NCBI RefSeq assembly: GCF_000192745.1
Contig: NC_015259.1
Span: 1,255,001-1,319,000, forward strand
Length of the DNA stretch: 64,000 nt
Source: Polymorphum gilvum SL003B-26A1
GTDB taxonomy: Bacteria; Pseudomonadota; Alphaproteobacteria; Rhizobiales; Stappiaceae
Reading direction: 5' to 3'
Positions 34,082 through 42,737 of the stretch are shown one piece after another. Every line of letters starts with the position of its first letter. Position 1 is the stretch's first letter. The notes beneath the pieces are model-generated. The model saw nothing but the letters and a program-made list of their open reading frames with translations. It ran no database searches and had not been told where the DNA came from. Position numbers and translations under genes: made by a program.

Positions 34082-35476
34082 TCAGCCGGGAATCCTGAAG
34101 CGCGCCCTGAGGCCGCCGAGCGGACTGTCCTCAAGCTGGATGTCGCCGCCGTGGCTGCGTGCCACGTCGCGGGCGATGGCGAGGCCGAGGCCGCTGCCGG
34201 TCGAGTCCTGATTGCGTGCGGCGTCGAGCCGATAGAAGGCGCGGAACACGTTCTCGCGTTCTTCCTCCGGGATGCCGGGGCCGTCGTCGTCGACGACGAT
34301 GGTCAGCCAGCCGTCCGCATGGCGGCCGTTGATCGCCACGGTGGTGCCGTACTTGGCGGCATTGGAGACGAGGTTGCCAAGGCTGCGCTTGACCGCGTTG
34401 CGGCGCAGCACGACCTCCGGTTCGCCGACGAACGAAGAACTCGCCCTCGCCCCGGCGATCTCTGCCGACTCCTCCAGTTCCTCCAGCATCAGCGCCATGT
34501 CCGTCGGCTGGGCGGATTCGTCGCCGTCGCCGCGGGTGAAGGCGAGATAGTCCTCCAGCATGTGACTCATCTCGTCGACATCGCGCTTGAGCCCGGCGGT
34601 CTCAGGCGTCTGCTCGATCAGGGCAAGCTGCAGGCGAAAACGCGTGAGAATGGTGCGCAGGTCGTGGCTGACGCCGGCCAGCATGGTCGTGCGCTGCTCC
34701 ATCTGGCGCTCGATGCGCCGGCGCATCTCGATGAAGGCCTGGGCGGCGCGGCGGACCTCACGCGCGCCGCTCGGGCGGAAGTCCTCCATGGGGCGTCCCT
34801 TGCCAAAGCCCTCGGCGGCATTGGCGAGCCGTTCGATCGGACGGATCTGGTTGCGCAGGAACAGCATCGCGATGACGATCAGCACCAGGGAGGTGCACAC
34901 CATCCAGACGATGAAGATGTGCGAGTTGGAGGCGTAGGTCTGGCTGCGGCGGGTGACCACGCGCAGGACCTTGTCCTTGAGCTGGATGCGGATCTCGACG
35001 AAGCGGGAACGGCCGACGGTGTCGATCCAGAACGGCTTGCCGATCCGTTGGGAGATCTCGCGGCTGAGATTGCGGTCGATGAGATCGAAGAACGGCTTGG
35101 GTCGCGGCGGCGGCAGCGGATCGGGCGGCAGGATCGTTACCGACATGTCGAGACTGCGTACGCCCATCTCCTCGATTCGCTTGAATTCGGCGTCCTGCGG
35201 GTAGGTTTCGAGGACATAGACGACGGCGGCTATCTCTCGCACCACCGCTTCCGACAGGCGGCCGGTGACGAGCTGGTAGTGCCGTTCCATGAAGACGAAG
35301 GCGAGCACGGACTGCAGCACGACGATCGGGACGACGATGATCAGCAAGGCGCGGGTGTAGAGGCCCTTCGGCATGCGCCGGTAGAGCGCCGTGGCCAGCC
35401 GACGGTAGACAGCCACAACCGGGCGCAGGGGCGGGGCGACCGGCGCCGTGTCCTCGGGAGGCGTCACCTCGGCCAT
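34082..35476 (-). CDS. EnvZ-type sensor histidine kinase
   Basis: A 464-residue inner-membrane kinase. Membrane helices at about 41-63 and 187-207 enclose a periplasmic domain; HAMP follows (about 208-262), then the H-box GVSHDLRTILTRF with phospho-acceptor His271, and the ATPase with N-box NLVSNAAKYG, DDDGPGIPEEE and GSGLGLAIA. It lies 37 bp downstream of the response regulator gene, so MarR, regulator and kinase form one operon. The order matches the petP-petR region of other alphaproteobacteria. Confidence 0.92.
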   Translation of the reverse strand: MAEVTPPEDTAPVAPPLRPVVAVYRRLATALYRRMPKGLYTRALLIIVVPIVVLQSVLAFVFMERHYQLVTGRLSEAVVREIAAVVYVLETYPQDAEFKRIEEMGVRSLDMSVTILPPDPLPPPRPKPFFDLIDRNLSREISQRIGKPFWIDTVGRSRFVEIRIQLKDKVLRVVTRRSQTYASNSHIFIVWMVCTSLVLIVIAMLFLRNQIRPIERLANAAEGFGKGRPMEDFRPSGAREVRRAAQAFIEMRRRIERQMEQRTTMLAGVSHDLRTILTRFRLQLALIEQTPETAGLKRDVDEMSHMLEDYLAFTRGDGDESAQPTDMALMLEELEESAEIAGARASSSFVGEPEVVLRRNAVKRSLGNLVSNAAKYGTTVAINGRHADGWLTIVVDDDGPGIPEEERENVFRAFYRLDAARNQDSTGSGLGLAIARDVARSHGGDIQLEDSPLGGLRARFRIPG

Positions 35477-35513
35477 GGCTGTTCCGCGCAGGCGCGTCGA
35501 AGGGGCGGAGCGG

Positions 35514-36215
35514 TCAGTCGCATGCCAGCCGGTACCCGATGCCGCGCACGGTCTGGAGAAAGACCGGGTTGCTCGGATCGGTTTCGATCTTGCGGCGCAG
35601 CCGGTTGATCTGGACGTCGACGGTCCGTTCTCCGAGGCCGCTGTCGTCGCCGACGATCTTGTGGCGCGGTACCGTGGCGCCGGGCTGCTCGGCGAAAATG
35701 GAAAGGATCTGCTTTTCCCGGTCGGTCAGGCGGATCGACGCCTCGCCGCGCCGCAATTCGCCACGTTCGGCGATGAACACGAACGGGCCGAAACGGATCT
35801 CGGGCGTCCGCTCTGTGCGACGCTGTCCGCCTCGCCGCAGGATGGCGGCGATGCGCAGCATCAGTTCGCGCGGCTCGAACGGCTTGGCCAGGTAGTCGTC
35901 CGCCCCGACCTCCAGGCCGGCGATGCGGTCGGCGGCGTCGGAGCGCGCTGTCAGCATCAAGATCGGAACCGTGTTTTCTCGACGGATGGTGCGGGCGAGG
36001 TCCAGGCCGGTCTCGCCGGGCATCATGACGTCGAGGATGAGCAAGTCGAATTCCAGACCGGCCATGCAGCGCCGGGCCTCGGCGGCATTGGCGGCCGACG
36101 TGACGCGATAGCCGGAGTCGCGGAGCACCCGACTGAGCAGGTCCCTGATCCGGCTGTCGTCGTCGACCAGCAGCAGGTGGCTGGCGTTGTCGTCCGGTGC
36201 CTTGAGCGCGCTCAC
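35514..36215 (-). CDS. petR: OmpR/PhoB-type response regulator, PetR-like
   Basis: A 233-residue two-component regulator: a receiver domain with acidic pocket VDDD, phospho-acceptor Asp62 (LILDVMMPG) and Lys111 (AKPFEP), then a winged-helix DNA-binding domain (about 138-233). Its start overlaps the MarR gene stop by 4 bp. In Rhodobacter capsulatus the adjacent petP (MarR) and petR genes are needed for the bc1 complex; the same MarR-regulator pair here supports the name, though petABC is 28 kb away. The name is by synteny and is moderately sure. Confidence 0.85.
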   Translation of the reverse strand: MSALKAPDDNASHLLLVDDDSRIRDLLSRVLRDSGYRVTSAANAAEARRCMAGLEFDLLILDVMMPGETGLDLARTIRRENTVPILMLTARSDAADRIAGLEVGADDYLAKPFEPRELMLRIAAILRRGGQRRTERTPEIRFGPFVFIAERGELRRGEASIRLTDREKQILSIFAEQPGATVPRHKIVGDDSGLGERTVDVQINRLRRKIETDPSNPVFLQTVRGIGYRLACD

Positions 36216-36808
36216 GCGGTTGCTTCCTCTTCAGCAGGGCCGGCGCCGCTGCGGGCGGGCGCATCGCGGTGGCGCCGCTTGTCGGCGATGATGCGGGCTA
36301 CCTCCGGGCGCAGGTCCGGGTCGATCATCTGGAAGAGAAACTGCCTGACGATTTCAGAGCCCCGATCAGGCAGGGCCTTTATGGCGAGGTCAAGGCGCCG
36401 CGCCTGGAGTTCCGACAGCCTGCGGGCAAGCGCATGGCCTTTCTCTGTCGTGTAAAGCAGACGCTGCCGACGGTCGACCTCGCCCGGGCGCTGGACGATG
36501 AAACCCTGGTCGAGGAGTTGCTTGAGCACCCGTCCCAGGCTCTGCTTGGTGATGCGCAGGATGCCGAGCAGGTCGGTGACCCGGATGCCGGGATTGCGAT
36601 CGACGAAATGCAGAACCCGGTGGTGCGCACGACCGAAGTCAAAATCCGCAAGCACGGTGTCGGGATCGGAGGTGAAGTCGCGGTAGGCGAAGAACAGCAG
36701 TTCGATGAGATCGTAGGGCGGCACGGGCGTATCGGAGGCGGCATGGGCCTCGGCGAGGCGCCGGGCAGCGTCGGTCTGCGATGCTTTCCGGATGTTTATG
36801 TCAGCCAT
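36212..36808 (-). CDS. petP: MarR family regulator, PetP-like
   Basis: A 198-residue MarR-type protein with a winged helix-turn-helix (NPGIRVTDLLGILRITKQSLG, key part ITKQSLGRVLKQL, and wing EVDRRQRLLYTTEKG). A longer N-terminus than typical MarR proteins (about 30 residues) precedes the fold. It is the first gene of the MarR-response regulator-kinase operon and is divergent from ilvE across 267 bp that contains repeated CGATTGTTAC boxes, possible operator sites. The name follows the petPR synteny. Confidence 0.82.
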   Translation of the reverse strand: MADINIRKASQTDAARRLAEAHAASDTPVPPYDLIELLFFAYRDFTSDPDTVLADFDFGRAHHRVLHFVDRNPGIRVTDLLGILRITKQSLGRVLKQLLDQGFIVQRPGEVDRRQRLLYTTEKGHALARRLSELQARRLDLAIKALPDRGSEIVRQFLFQMIDPDLRPEVARIIADKRRHRDAPARSGAGPAEEEATA

Positions 36809-37075
36809 ATTGACTTATTTCTGGTCGATTGTTACCTAGGGCGCGCCCCTGACGAAATGATCGGTCCGAATGCCGCCTTATTCGGCAACAATCCTTGGAT
36901 CACGTTCCTAGTGGAATCGCGGCGGATCGTCTCGTAAAAACAAGATACCGATTGTTACGGCGGCGTGCAAAACGAGGTTCGCGGCGACGCCCTGCGGACC
37001 GATCCGCAAACCGCCGAATGCCCGAAGCGGGCGTGGTGCAAACGGCGCCGGGGAAGCGGCGCAGGAGTTTGAACG
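36809..37075. promoter_or_regulatory. divergent MarR/ilvE control region with repeated CGATTGTTAC boxes
   Basis: CGATTGTTAC occurs at 36826-36835 and 36949-36958, and a near-inverse GCAACAATC at 36885-36893. On the plus strand TTGACT (36810-36815), 17 bases and TACCTA (36833-36838) form a possible promoter for ilvE that overlaps the first box. The boxes are candidate operators for the MarR protein encoded next door. Confidence 0.5.
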
Positions 37076-37975
37076 ATGGCTGGACTGCCTTTTGATCAAC
37101 GCGACGGCGAAATCTGGTACGATGGCAAGTTCGTACCCTGGAGCGAGGCCAAGCTGCATGTGCTGAGCCACGGACTGCATTACGCCAGTTGCGTGTTCGA
37201 GGGTGAGCGGGCCTATGGCGGGCGCATCTTCAAGAGCGCGGAACACACCGAGCGGCTGCATGCCTCGGCCGGCGTGCTGGGCTTCGAGATCCCCTACAGC
37301 TGCGAAGCGATCAACGCGGCGAAGGAAGAGCTGCTGAAGCGGATGAACCTCGTCGACGCCTATCTGCGTCCGGTCGCCTGGCGCGGCAGCGAGATGATGG
37401 GCGTCTCGGCCCAGCACAACACCATTCATCTGGCCATCGCCGCGTGGGAATGGCCGAGCTATTTCAAGCCGGAAGAGCGGCTGAAGGGCATCCGCCTCGA
37501 CATGGCGAAGTACCGTCGCCCGGATCCGCAGACCGCGCCCTACAAGTCCAAGGCGGCCGGTCTCTACATGATCTGCACGCTGTCCAAGCACGAGGCGGAG
37601 CGAAAGGGCTATGCCGATGCCCTGATGCTCGACTGGCGCGGCCAGGTCGCCGAGGCGACCGGCGCCAATGTCTTCTTCGTCAAGGAGGGCAAGATCCACA
37701 CGCCGGTGCCGGACTGCTTCCTTGACGGCATCACCCGGCGGACGGTGATCGGTCTCGCCAGGACCCGCGGCTTCGAGGTCGTCGAGCGCGTCATCCTGCC
37801 GGAGGAACTGGACGGCTTCGAGCAGTGTTTCCTGACCGGTACGGCGGCCGAAGTGACGCCGGTGTCGGAGATCGGTCCGTACAGCTTCACCGTCGGTTCC
37901 ATCACCAAGACGCTGATGGAAGACTACGACGCAACGGTGCGTCCGGGCACGCCGGCCCTCAAGGCGGCTGGCTGA
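37076..37975 (+). CDS. ilvE: branched-chain amino acid aminotransferase
   Basis: A 299-residue fold-type IV PLP aminotransferase that interconverts Ile, Leu and Val with their 2-oxo acids. The N-terminal HGLHYASCVFEGERAY, the PLP-lysine region APYKSKAAGLYMICTLSK (lysine about 155) and the EATGANVFFVKEG block are typical of the short IlvE type found in Rhizobiales. CAGGAG precedes the ATG at 37076. A terminator follows. Confidence 0.94.
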   Translation: MAGLPFDQRDGEIWYDGKFVPWSEAKLHVLSHGLHYASCVFEGERAYGGRIFKSAEHTERLHASAGVLGFEIPYSCEAINAAKEELLKRMNLVDAYLRPVAWRGSEMMGVSAQHNTIHLAIAAWEWPSYFKPEERLKGIRLDMAKYRRPDPQTAPYKSKAAGLYMICTLSKHEAERKGYADALMLDWRGQVAEATGANVFFVKEGKIHTPVPDCFLDGITRRTVIGLARTRGFEVVERVILPEELDGFEQCFLTGTAAEVTPVSEIGPYSFTVGSITKTLMEDYDATVRPGTPALKAAG

Positions 37976-38008
37976 GAGGTCACGGAGGCAGGACAGCCGA
38001 GCGAACGG

Positions 38009-38036
38009 ACGGCGGGCCCGAAAGGGTCCGCCGTTT
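38009..38036 (+). terminator. probable rho-independent terminator of ilvE
   Basis: ACGGCGGGCCC-GAAA-GGGTCCGCCGT, with one mismatched pair in the stem, is followed by TTTCCGTT, 34 bases after the ilvE stop. It lies between ilvE and the convergent MFS gene. Confidence 0.7.
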
Positions 38037-38054
38037 CCGTTCCGGTTGCCGCGA

Positions 38055-39317
38055 TCAACCTTTCGTGCCGGGTGCGCCTTCGCGCGCTCTGAACAGCAGG
38101 CCGTTCTCCGCGAACAGCACGCAGGCGACGGCGAGCGTGCCGAACAGGGCGCAGGCAGAACCCAGCGGCACGAGGGTTCCGTCGAAGACTTGGCCGACGG
38201 CGAAGCCGAGGAGGGCACCGCCAAGGGTGGTGACGAACCCGATCACCGAGGAGGCGGTGCCGGCGATCGCGCCGAGCGGCTCCATGGCCATGGCATTGAA
38301 GTTCGGGCCGATGAAGCCGAAACAGGCCATCAGCAGGGCCATGGAAGCGGTGAAGAGGCCGACATCCTCCAGACCGGACAGGCCAAGGGCAAGCTGCAGG
38401 AAGCCGAGCACCATGTAGAGCAGCACGGCGCTGTGCGACAGGCGGCGCAGGCCGAGCGCCCCGACCAGGCGGGCGTTCAGGAAGGAGGCAACCGACATGG
38501 TGATGGCGACCGCCGCGAAGACCACCGGAAACCAGACGCCGAGACCGAAAATGTCGACATAGATCTGCTGCGCCATGGAGATGAAAGAAAAGATCACGCC
38601 GAAGATGAAGGTCGTGGCGAGGGTGTAGCCGATGCTGAGGCGTGTCGTCACCGCGGTCAAATAGGCGGCGCCGACCACGCGCGGGCTGAACGGCTGCCGC
38701 CGGGACGGCGGCAGGGTCTCGGGCAGGCGCAGCGCGCACCAGACCAGCATCATGATGCCGGCGACCAGCAGCAGGCTGAAGATCCAGACCCAGTCGGCGA
38801 CAAGCAGGATGACCTGTCCGATCGAGGGGGCGACGATCGGGATGGCCATGAAGATCATCATGGCCAGCGACATGACCCGCCCCATCTGGCGTCCGGAATA
38901 GCAGTCGCGCACGACCGATACGGCGATGACGCGGGTGGCGGCGCAGCCGACGCCCTGCATCAGGCGGGCGAACAGGAACTGGTCGAGCGTCTGGGAGAAC
39001 AGGGCGCCGACGCTGGCGGCGGTGTAAAGCCCGAGGCCGGCCAGCAGGATCGTGCGGCGGCCGAAGGCGTCGGACACCGGGCCGTAGACGAGCTGGGCGC
39101 CGCCGAAGCCGATCAGGTAGGAAATCAGCACCAGCTGGCGGTCGTTGTCGCGCAGGATGTTCAGCGCGTCGCCGATCTGCGGCAGGGCTGGCAACATGAT
39201 GTCCATGGCAAGGGCGTTGAGCGCCATCAGCGCCGCAATCATGATGACGAATTCGGGAAACGACAGACCCGGATGCGGAGACTCGCGCGTGTCGAGCCGC
39301 TGTGACGAACGACGCAT
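38055..39317 (-). CDS. Bcr/CflA-type MFS drug efflux transporter
   Basis: A 420-residue, 12-helix DHA1 antiporter. After a short Arg-rich N-terminus comes helix 1 with NALAMDIMLPALPQIG, and the MFS motif GPVSDAFGRRTILLAGL follows helix 2, with RLMQGVGCAATRVIAVSVVRD in helix 4; these are characteristic of the Bcr/CflA group (bicyclomycin, sulfonamide or similar efflux). The substrate here is not known. It is convergent with ilvE. Confidence 0.9.
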   Translation of the reverse strand: MRRSSQRLDTRESPHPGLSFPEFVIMIAALMALNALAMDIMLPALPQIGDALNILRDNDRQLVLISYLIGFGGAQLVYGPVSDAFGRRTILLAGLGLYTAASVGALFSQTLDQFLFARLMQGVGCAATRVIAVSVVRDCYSGRQMGRVMSLAMMIFMAIPIVAPSIGQVILLVADWVWIFSLLLVAGIMMLVWCALRLPETLPPSRRQPFSPRVVGAAYLTAVTTRLSIGYTLATTFIFGVIFSFISMAQQIYVDIFGLGVWFPVVFAAVAITMSVASFLNARLVGALGLRRLSHSAVLLYMVLGFLQLALGLSGLEDVGLFTASMALLMACFGFIGPNFNAMAMEPLGAIAGTASSVIGFVTTLGGALLGFAVGQVFDGTLVPLGSACALFGTLAVACVLFAENGLLFRAREGAPGTKG

Positions 39318-39425
39318 CTTTCAACCTAGCGAATGACTGCCAGCGGCTTGAGCCGTCTTCGGCGGTCGCAGAAGTGGGAGGAATTCTCTGCAGCGCCCAA
39401 GCTTTGGGTCAAAAGCCGCGGCGCG

Positions 39426-39917
39426 TCAAGGCTGGCGCGGGGCGTTGTCGTCGGCGCCTTGCCAGCGCGCGGCGTCGGCGTCGTCGGCGTCCTTGGCGGC
39501 GACCCAGCCGCCATCCGACTGCCCGGCGGCGATTTCCTTCTTCCAGAACGGCGCCCGTGTCTTGAGATAGTCCATGAGGAAATCGGCCGCCTCGAACGCC
39601 GCCCGGCGGTGGCTGGAGGCGGCGACGACCAGCACGATGTTGGCGCCCGGACGGATCTCGCCGAACCGATGGATGACGGTCAGTCCGCTCAGGGGCCACC
39701 GGCTGCAGGCCTGTTCCGCGATGCGGGTCATTTCCGCTTCGGCCATGCCGGGATAGTGTTCCAGCATCAGCGCCTCGAGACGGCCGCCCTCGTCCCGGCA
39801 CAGGCCGGTGAAAGCGACCACGGCACCGATGTCGCGGCGGCCCTCGGTAAGTCGTGCGCTCTCGACCGCGACGTCGAAATCCTCTACCTGAACGCGGACC
39901 AGCGGCTTGGCGGGCAT
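39426..39917 (-). CDS. moaE: molybdopterin synthase catalytic subunit
   Basis: A 163-residue MoaE that, with MoaD, converts precursor Z to molybdopterin. The fold carries GAVVAFTGLCRDE, LEHYPGMAEAEM, HRFGEIRPGANIVLV and the active-site lysine region LKTRAPFWKKE. A polar tail of about 25 residues follows the conserved core. It is 5 bp after moaD. Confidence 0.95.
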   Translation of the reverse strand: MPAKPLVRVQVEDFDVAVESARLTEGRRDIGAVVAFTGLCRDEGGRLEALMLEHYPGMAEAEMTRIAEQACSRWPLSGLTVIHRFGEIRPGANIVLVVAASSHRRAAFEAADFLMDYLKTRAPFWKKEIAAGQSDGGWVAAKDADDADAARWQGADDNAPRQP

Positions 39918-39922
39918 GACCG

Positions 39923-40174
39923 TCAGCCTCCCGTCATGGGCGGAAAGAAGGCGATTTCCGCAGCACCGGCGATCGGCTCATCGTGCTCTACATGAACCTG
40001 ATCGATGGCAACGCGAATGGCATCCGGCTCGGCGAAGGCCGAGGCGTGCCGGTCGTCGACGGTCGACAGCCAGGCGATCAGGTCGCCTGCGGTGGCGACC
40101 GTGTCGGGCAGCGCTACCGTCTCCTCGTCTGCGCCGACTCGCTCTCGGACCCATGCGAAGTAGCGGATCTTCAT
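39923..40174 (-). CDS. moaD: molybdopterin synthase sulfur-carrier subunit
   Basis: An 83-residue ubiquitin-fold protein that starts MKIRYFAWVRERVG and ends in the required C-terminal Gly-Gly (FFPPMTGG), which is thiocarboxylated. It lies between pgsA and moaE on the same strand, the pgsA-moaD-moaE order common in Rhizobiales. Confidence 0.94.
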   Translation of the reverse strand: MKIRYFAWVRERVGADEETVALPDTVATAGDLIAWLSTVDDRHASAFAEPDAIRVAIDQVHVEHDEPIAGAAEIAFFPPMTGG

Positions 40175-40219
40175 GGCTTCGCCTCCCTATCCCGGTGCTG
40201 CGCCGCCTGCGGCTACGCC

Positions 40220-40792
40220 TCATTCCTCGATGAGGTGACCGATGCCGGCGCGGAAATAGTCATATCCGGTATATAGCGTCAGCATGGCGGCAATCCAAAG
40301 TGCGACGAGGCCGGCCAGGGTCGTGCCGGGCAGGATCACTTCGCCGGCCGGGCCGGCGAGCAGCAGGGCGAGAGCGACGAGCTGGACCGTGGTCTTCCAC
40401 TTCGCCAGCTTGGTCACAGGCACGCTGACGCGCAGTTCGGCGAGGAACTCCCGCAGGCCGGACACCAGGATCTCGCGGCACAGAATGATGATCGCCGCGA
40501 TCAGGGACCAGCCGCCGATGTCGCCCTTGTAGACCAGAAGCAGCAGGCAGACAGCCACCAGAAGCTTGTCGGCGATCGGATCAAGCATGCGGCCGAGGGC
40601 CGACTGCTGCTGCCATGCACGAGCGAGATAGCCGTCGAAGAAATCCGTCACCGCCGCAACGATGAAGATGGCCAGGGCGATCCAGCGCGGAGTCATGCCG
40701 TCAAAATAGAAGCAGGCCGTCACCGCTGGAACCGCAAGGATGCGTGCGTATGTCAGCAGGTTCGGCAGGCTGAAGGCAACGTTTCGGGCCAT
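40220..40792 (-). CDS. pgsA: CDP-diacylglycerol-glycerol-3-phosphate 3-phosphatidyltransferase
   Basis: A 190-residue membrane enzyme that makes phosphatidylglycerol phosphate. The CDP-alcohol phosphotransferase motif D-x2-DG-x2-AR-x8-G-x3-D-x3-D is complete in DFFDGYLARAWQ...GRMLDPIADK (about residues 47-72). Several membrane helices surround it. It heads the pgsA-moaD-moaE run; uvrC, usually immediately upstream, is 3 kb away beyond intervening genes. Confidence 0.94.
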   Translation of the reverse strand: MARNVAFSLPNLLTYARILAVPAVTACFYFDGMTPRWIALAIFIVAAVTDFFDGYLARAWQQQSALGRMLDPIADKLLVAVCLLLLVYKGDIGGWSLIAAIIILCREILVSGLREFLAELRVSVPVTKLAKWKTTVQLVALALLLAGPAGEVILPGTTLAGLVALWIAAMLTLYTGYDYFRAGIGHLIEE

Positions 40793-40967
40793 GAAGGATC
40801 TGGGTCAGCGCGGCAGTTGGGGCGATGCGGCGAAAACAAGCATGGCGGCGGACAGGTGTCAACGCAAGTTCACGTCCGCTGCCGGGGCGATTGGACGCGA
40901 CCTCTTTGCAAGGGCGGCGAGGCCAGCTACTGCTGTTTCCACCGCATAGGGGCGACAGGAGACCTGC

Positions 40968-41675
40968 ATGCCGATCAATGCTCTCGGCCAGCCGATCGGG
41001 CCGGACGTCGCCGACTGGACGGGCGTCAGGCCGCCTGACGCAATCGCCATGGAGGGGCGATTGTGCCGGGTCGAGCCGCTCGATGCGGACCGTCATGCCG
41101 CCGACCTGTTCGCGTCCTGGCAGGCGGATGCCGATGGCCGCAACTGGACCTATCTGGGCTACGGTCCGTTCGAGAACTCCGACGCCTGCCGCGCCTTCCT
41201 GGACGCGATGGCGGGACGGAGGGATCCGCTGTTTCATGCTATCGTCGACAAGGCCAGCGGCAAGGCTCTCGGCGTTGCGAGTTACCTGCGCATCGACACG
41301 GCGAGCGGCGTGGTCGAGGTCGGCCACATCAACTATGGCCCGGCCCTGCAGCGCTCGCCGGTCGCGACCGAAGCCATGTACCTGATGATGCGACGCGTTC
41401 TCGAGGAGCTCGGCTATCGGCGATACGAGTGGAAATGCGACGCCCTCAATGCCGGTTCGCGCAGGGCCGCCGAGCGGCTGGGGTTCACCTACGAAGGGCT
41501 GTTCCGCCAGGCGACGGTCTACAAGGGCCGGAACCGCGACACGGCGTGGTTTTCGGTCATCGACAGCGAATGGCCGGGGCTGAAGGCTGCCTTCGAAGCC
41601 TGGCTGGCGCCGGAGAATTTCGACGAGGAGGGACGCCAGAGACGACGACTGGCGGACCTGCGTACCGGGGGCTAG
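40968..41675 (+). CDS. GNAT family acetyltransferase, RimJ/RimL-like
   Basis: A 235-residue acetyltransferase of the RimL type. After an N-terminal segment (MPINALGQPIGPDVADWTGV) the fold contains FENSDACRAFLDAM, VVEVGHINYGPALQRSPVATEAMYLMM and the C-terminal ALNAGSRRAAERLGFTYEGLFRQ signature. A gene of this type (also found as a yeast-like acetyltransferase) modifies small molecules or proteins; the substrate is unknown. It overlaps the convergent HlyU-like gene by 4 bp. Confidence 0.87.
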   Translation: MPINALGQPIGPDVADWTGVRPPDAIAMEGRLCRVEPLDADRHAADLFASWQADADGRNWTYLGYGPFENSDACRAFLDAMAGRRDPLFHAIVDKASGKALGVASYLRIDTASGVVEVGHINYGPALQRSPVATEAMYLMMRRVLEELGYRRYEWKCDALNAGSRRAAERLGFTYEGLFRQATVYKGRNRDTAWFSVIDSEWPGLKAAFEAWLAPENFDEEGRQRRRLADLRTGG

Positions 41676-41959
41676 CCGAAAATCCGTTCGCCCTGCTGGT
41701 CGATCATCAGCTTCGCCTTGCGGACGGTGAAGTCGGCAGCGTCCTCGCGGGAGGAGAGGTGGTCGGCGCGCACGAACTCGTGCTGGCGGAGTGTCCCCTC
41801 GGTTTCCAGCACGATGCGGCCGGCGACCTGCCACTGGCCGTTGGCCTGTCGCGGCGCGGCGACGATCCTGTAGCCGTTGTACTCGACCTCGACCGTCTCC
41901 GGTTCGCGGTCGCCCTTGGTGTCGCCCTTGAACAGGGAGCCGAAAATCTTGCCCAACAC
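41672..41959 (-). CDS. HlyU-like protein
   Basis: A 95-residue protein beginning MLGKIFGSLFKGD and containing EVEYNGYRIVAAPRQANGQW and AGRIVLE, which match the HlyU family (named after a Vibrio haemolysin regulator, but widespread in alphaproteobacteria with unknown function). No haemolysin or DNA-binding motif is evident. It lies 36 bp after tdk on the same strand. Confidence 0.8.
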   Translation of the reverse strand: MLGKIFGSLFKGDTKGDREPETVEVEYNGYRIVAAPRQANGQWQVAGRIVLETEGTLRQHEFVRADHLSSREDAADFTVRKAKLMIDQQGERIFG

Positions 41960-41995
41960 AGATCGATCCTCGCTTTGTGGTTGTCGCCGAGGGTG

Positions 41996-42598
41996 TCATT
42001 CGCCGGCGGCTTGCGCGCCCGACCCGAGGTCCCGATCGACCCAATGGCGCCGGCACAGCGAAACATAGGACTCTTCGCCGCCGATCACCACCTGTTCGCC
42101 TTCCTCCACGACGCGCCCGGCGGCGTCAAGCCGGGCGACCATCGTCGCCTTGCGACCACACCAGCAGATCGTCTTGATTTCCTTCAGGCTGTCGGCGATC
42201 GCCAGCAACGCCTGGCTGCCGGGGAACAGCCGGCCCTGGAAGTCCGTGCGCAGGCCGAAGCACATCACCGGGATGGCGAGCGTGTCGGCGACGCTTGCCA
42301 GCTGCCAGACCTGTGTCTCGGTCAGAAACTGCGCCTCGTCGACGAAGACGGCGTGGATCGGCCGCTTGGCAAGGGCTGCGGACACATGACCAAAAAGGTC
42401 GTCATCGTTGCGGAAGGTGTCGGCCGCGGCGGCTAGACCGATGCGCGAAGCGATCTTGCCGTGTCCGGCCCGGTCGTCCACGGCAGCGGTCAGCAGCAGG
42501 GCCGTCATGCCGCGTTCGGCATAGTTGTAAGACGCCTGCAGCAGGACCGTCGACTTGCCGGCGTTCATTGAGGAATAGTTGAAGTAAAGCTTGGCCAT
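41996..42598 (-). CDS. tdk: thymidine kinase
   Basis: A 200-residue type II thymidine kinase. The P-loop SSMNAGKST is at about 9-17, the catalytic glutamate lies in FVDEAQFL, and the zinc-binding cysteines appear as CWCGRKAT and the C-terminal CRRH. It phosphorylates thymidine for salvage. Confidence 0.95.
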   Translation of the reverse strand: MAKLYFNYSSMNAGKSTVLLQASYNYAERGMTALLLTAAVDDRAGHGKIASRIGLAAAADTFRNDDDLFGHVSAALAKRPIHAVFVDEAQFLTETQVWQLASVADTLAIPVMCFGLRTDFQGRLFPGSQALLAIADSLKEIKTICWCGRKATMVARLDAAGRVVEEGEQVVIGGEESYVSLCRRHWVDRDLGSGAQAAGE

Positions 42599-42737
42599 GG
42601 CTCGGACAGACTGGAGATCGACGCCTCGCCGCCGACAGGGAATCGGGCGACGGTCGCGATTGTCGGCTCGTGGCCCGACAGGCTCAATCCACGAGAACGG
42701 CTTTTTCAGGCCTATTTGCCGTCTCCCGGACAGAGAA

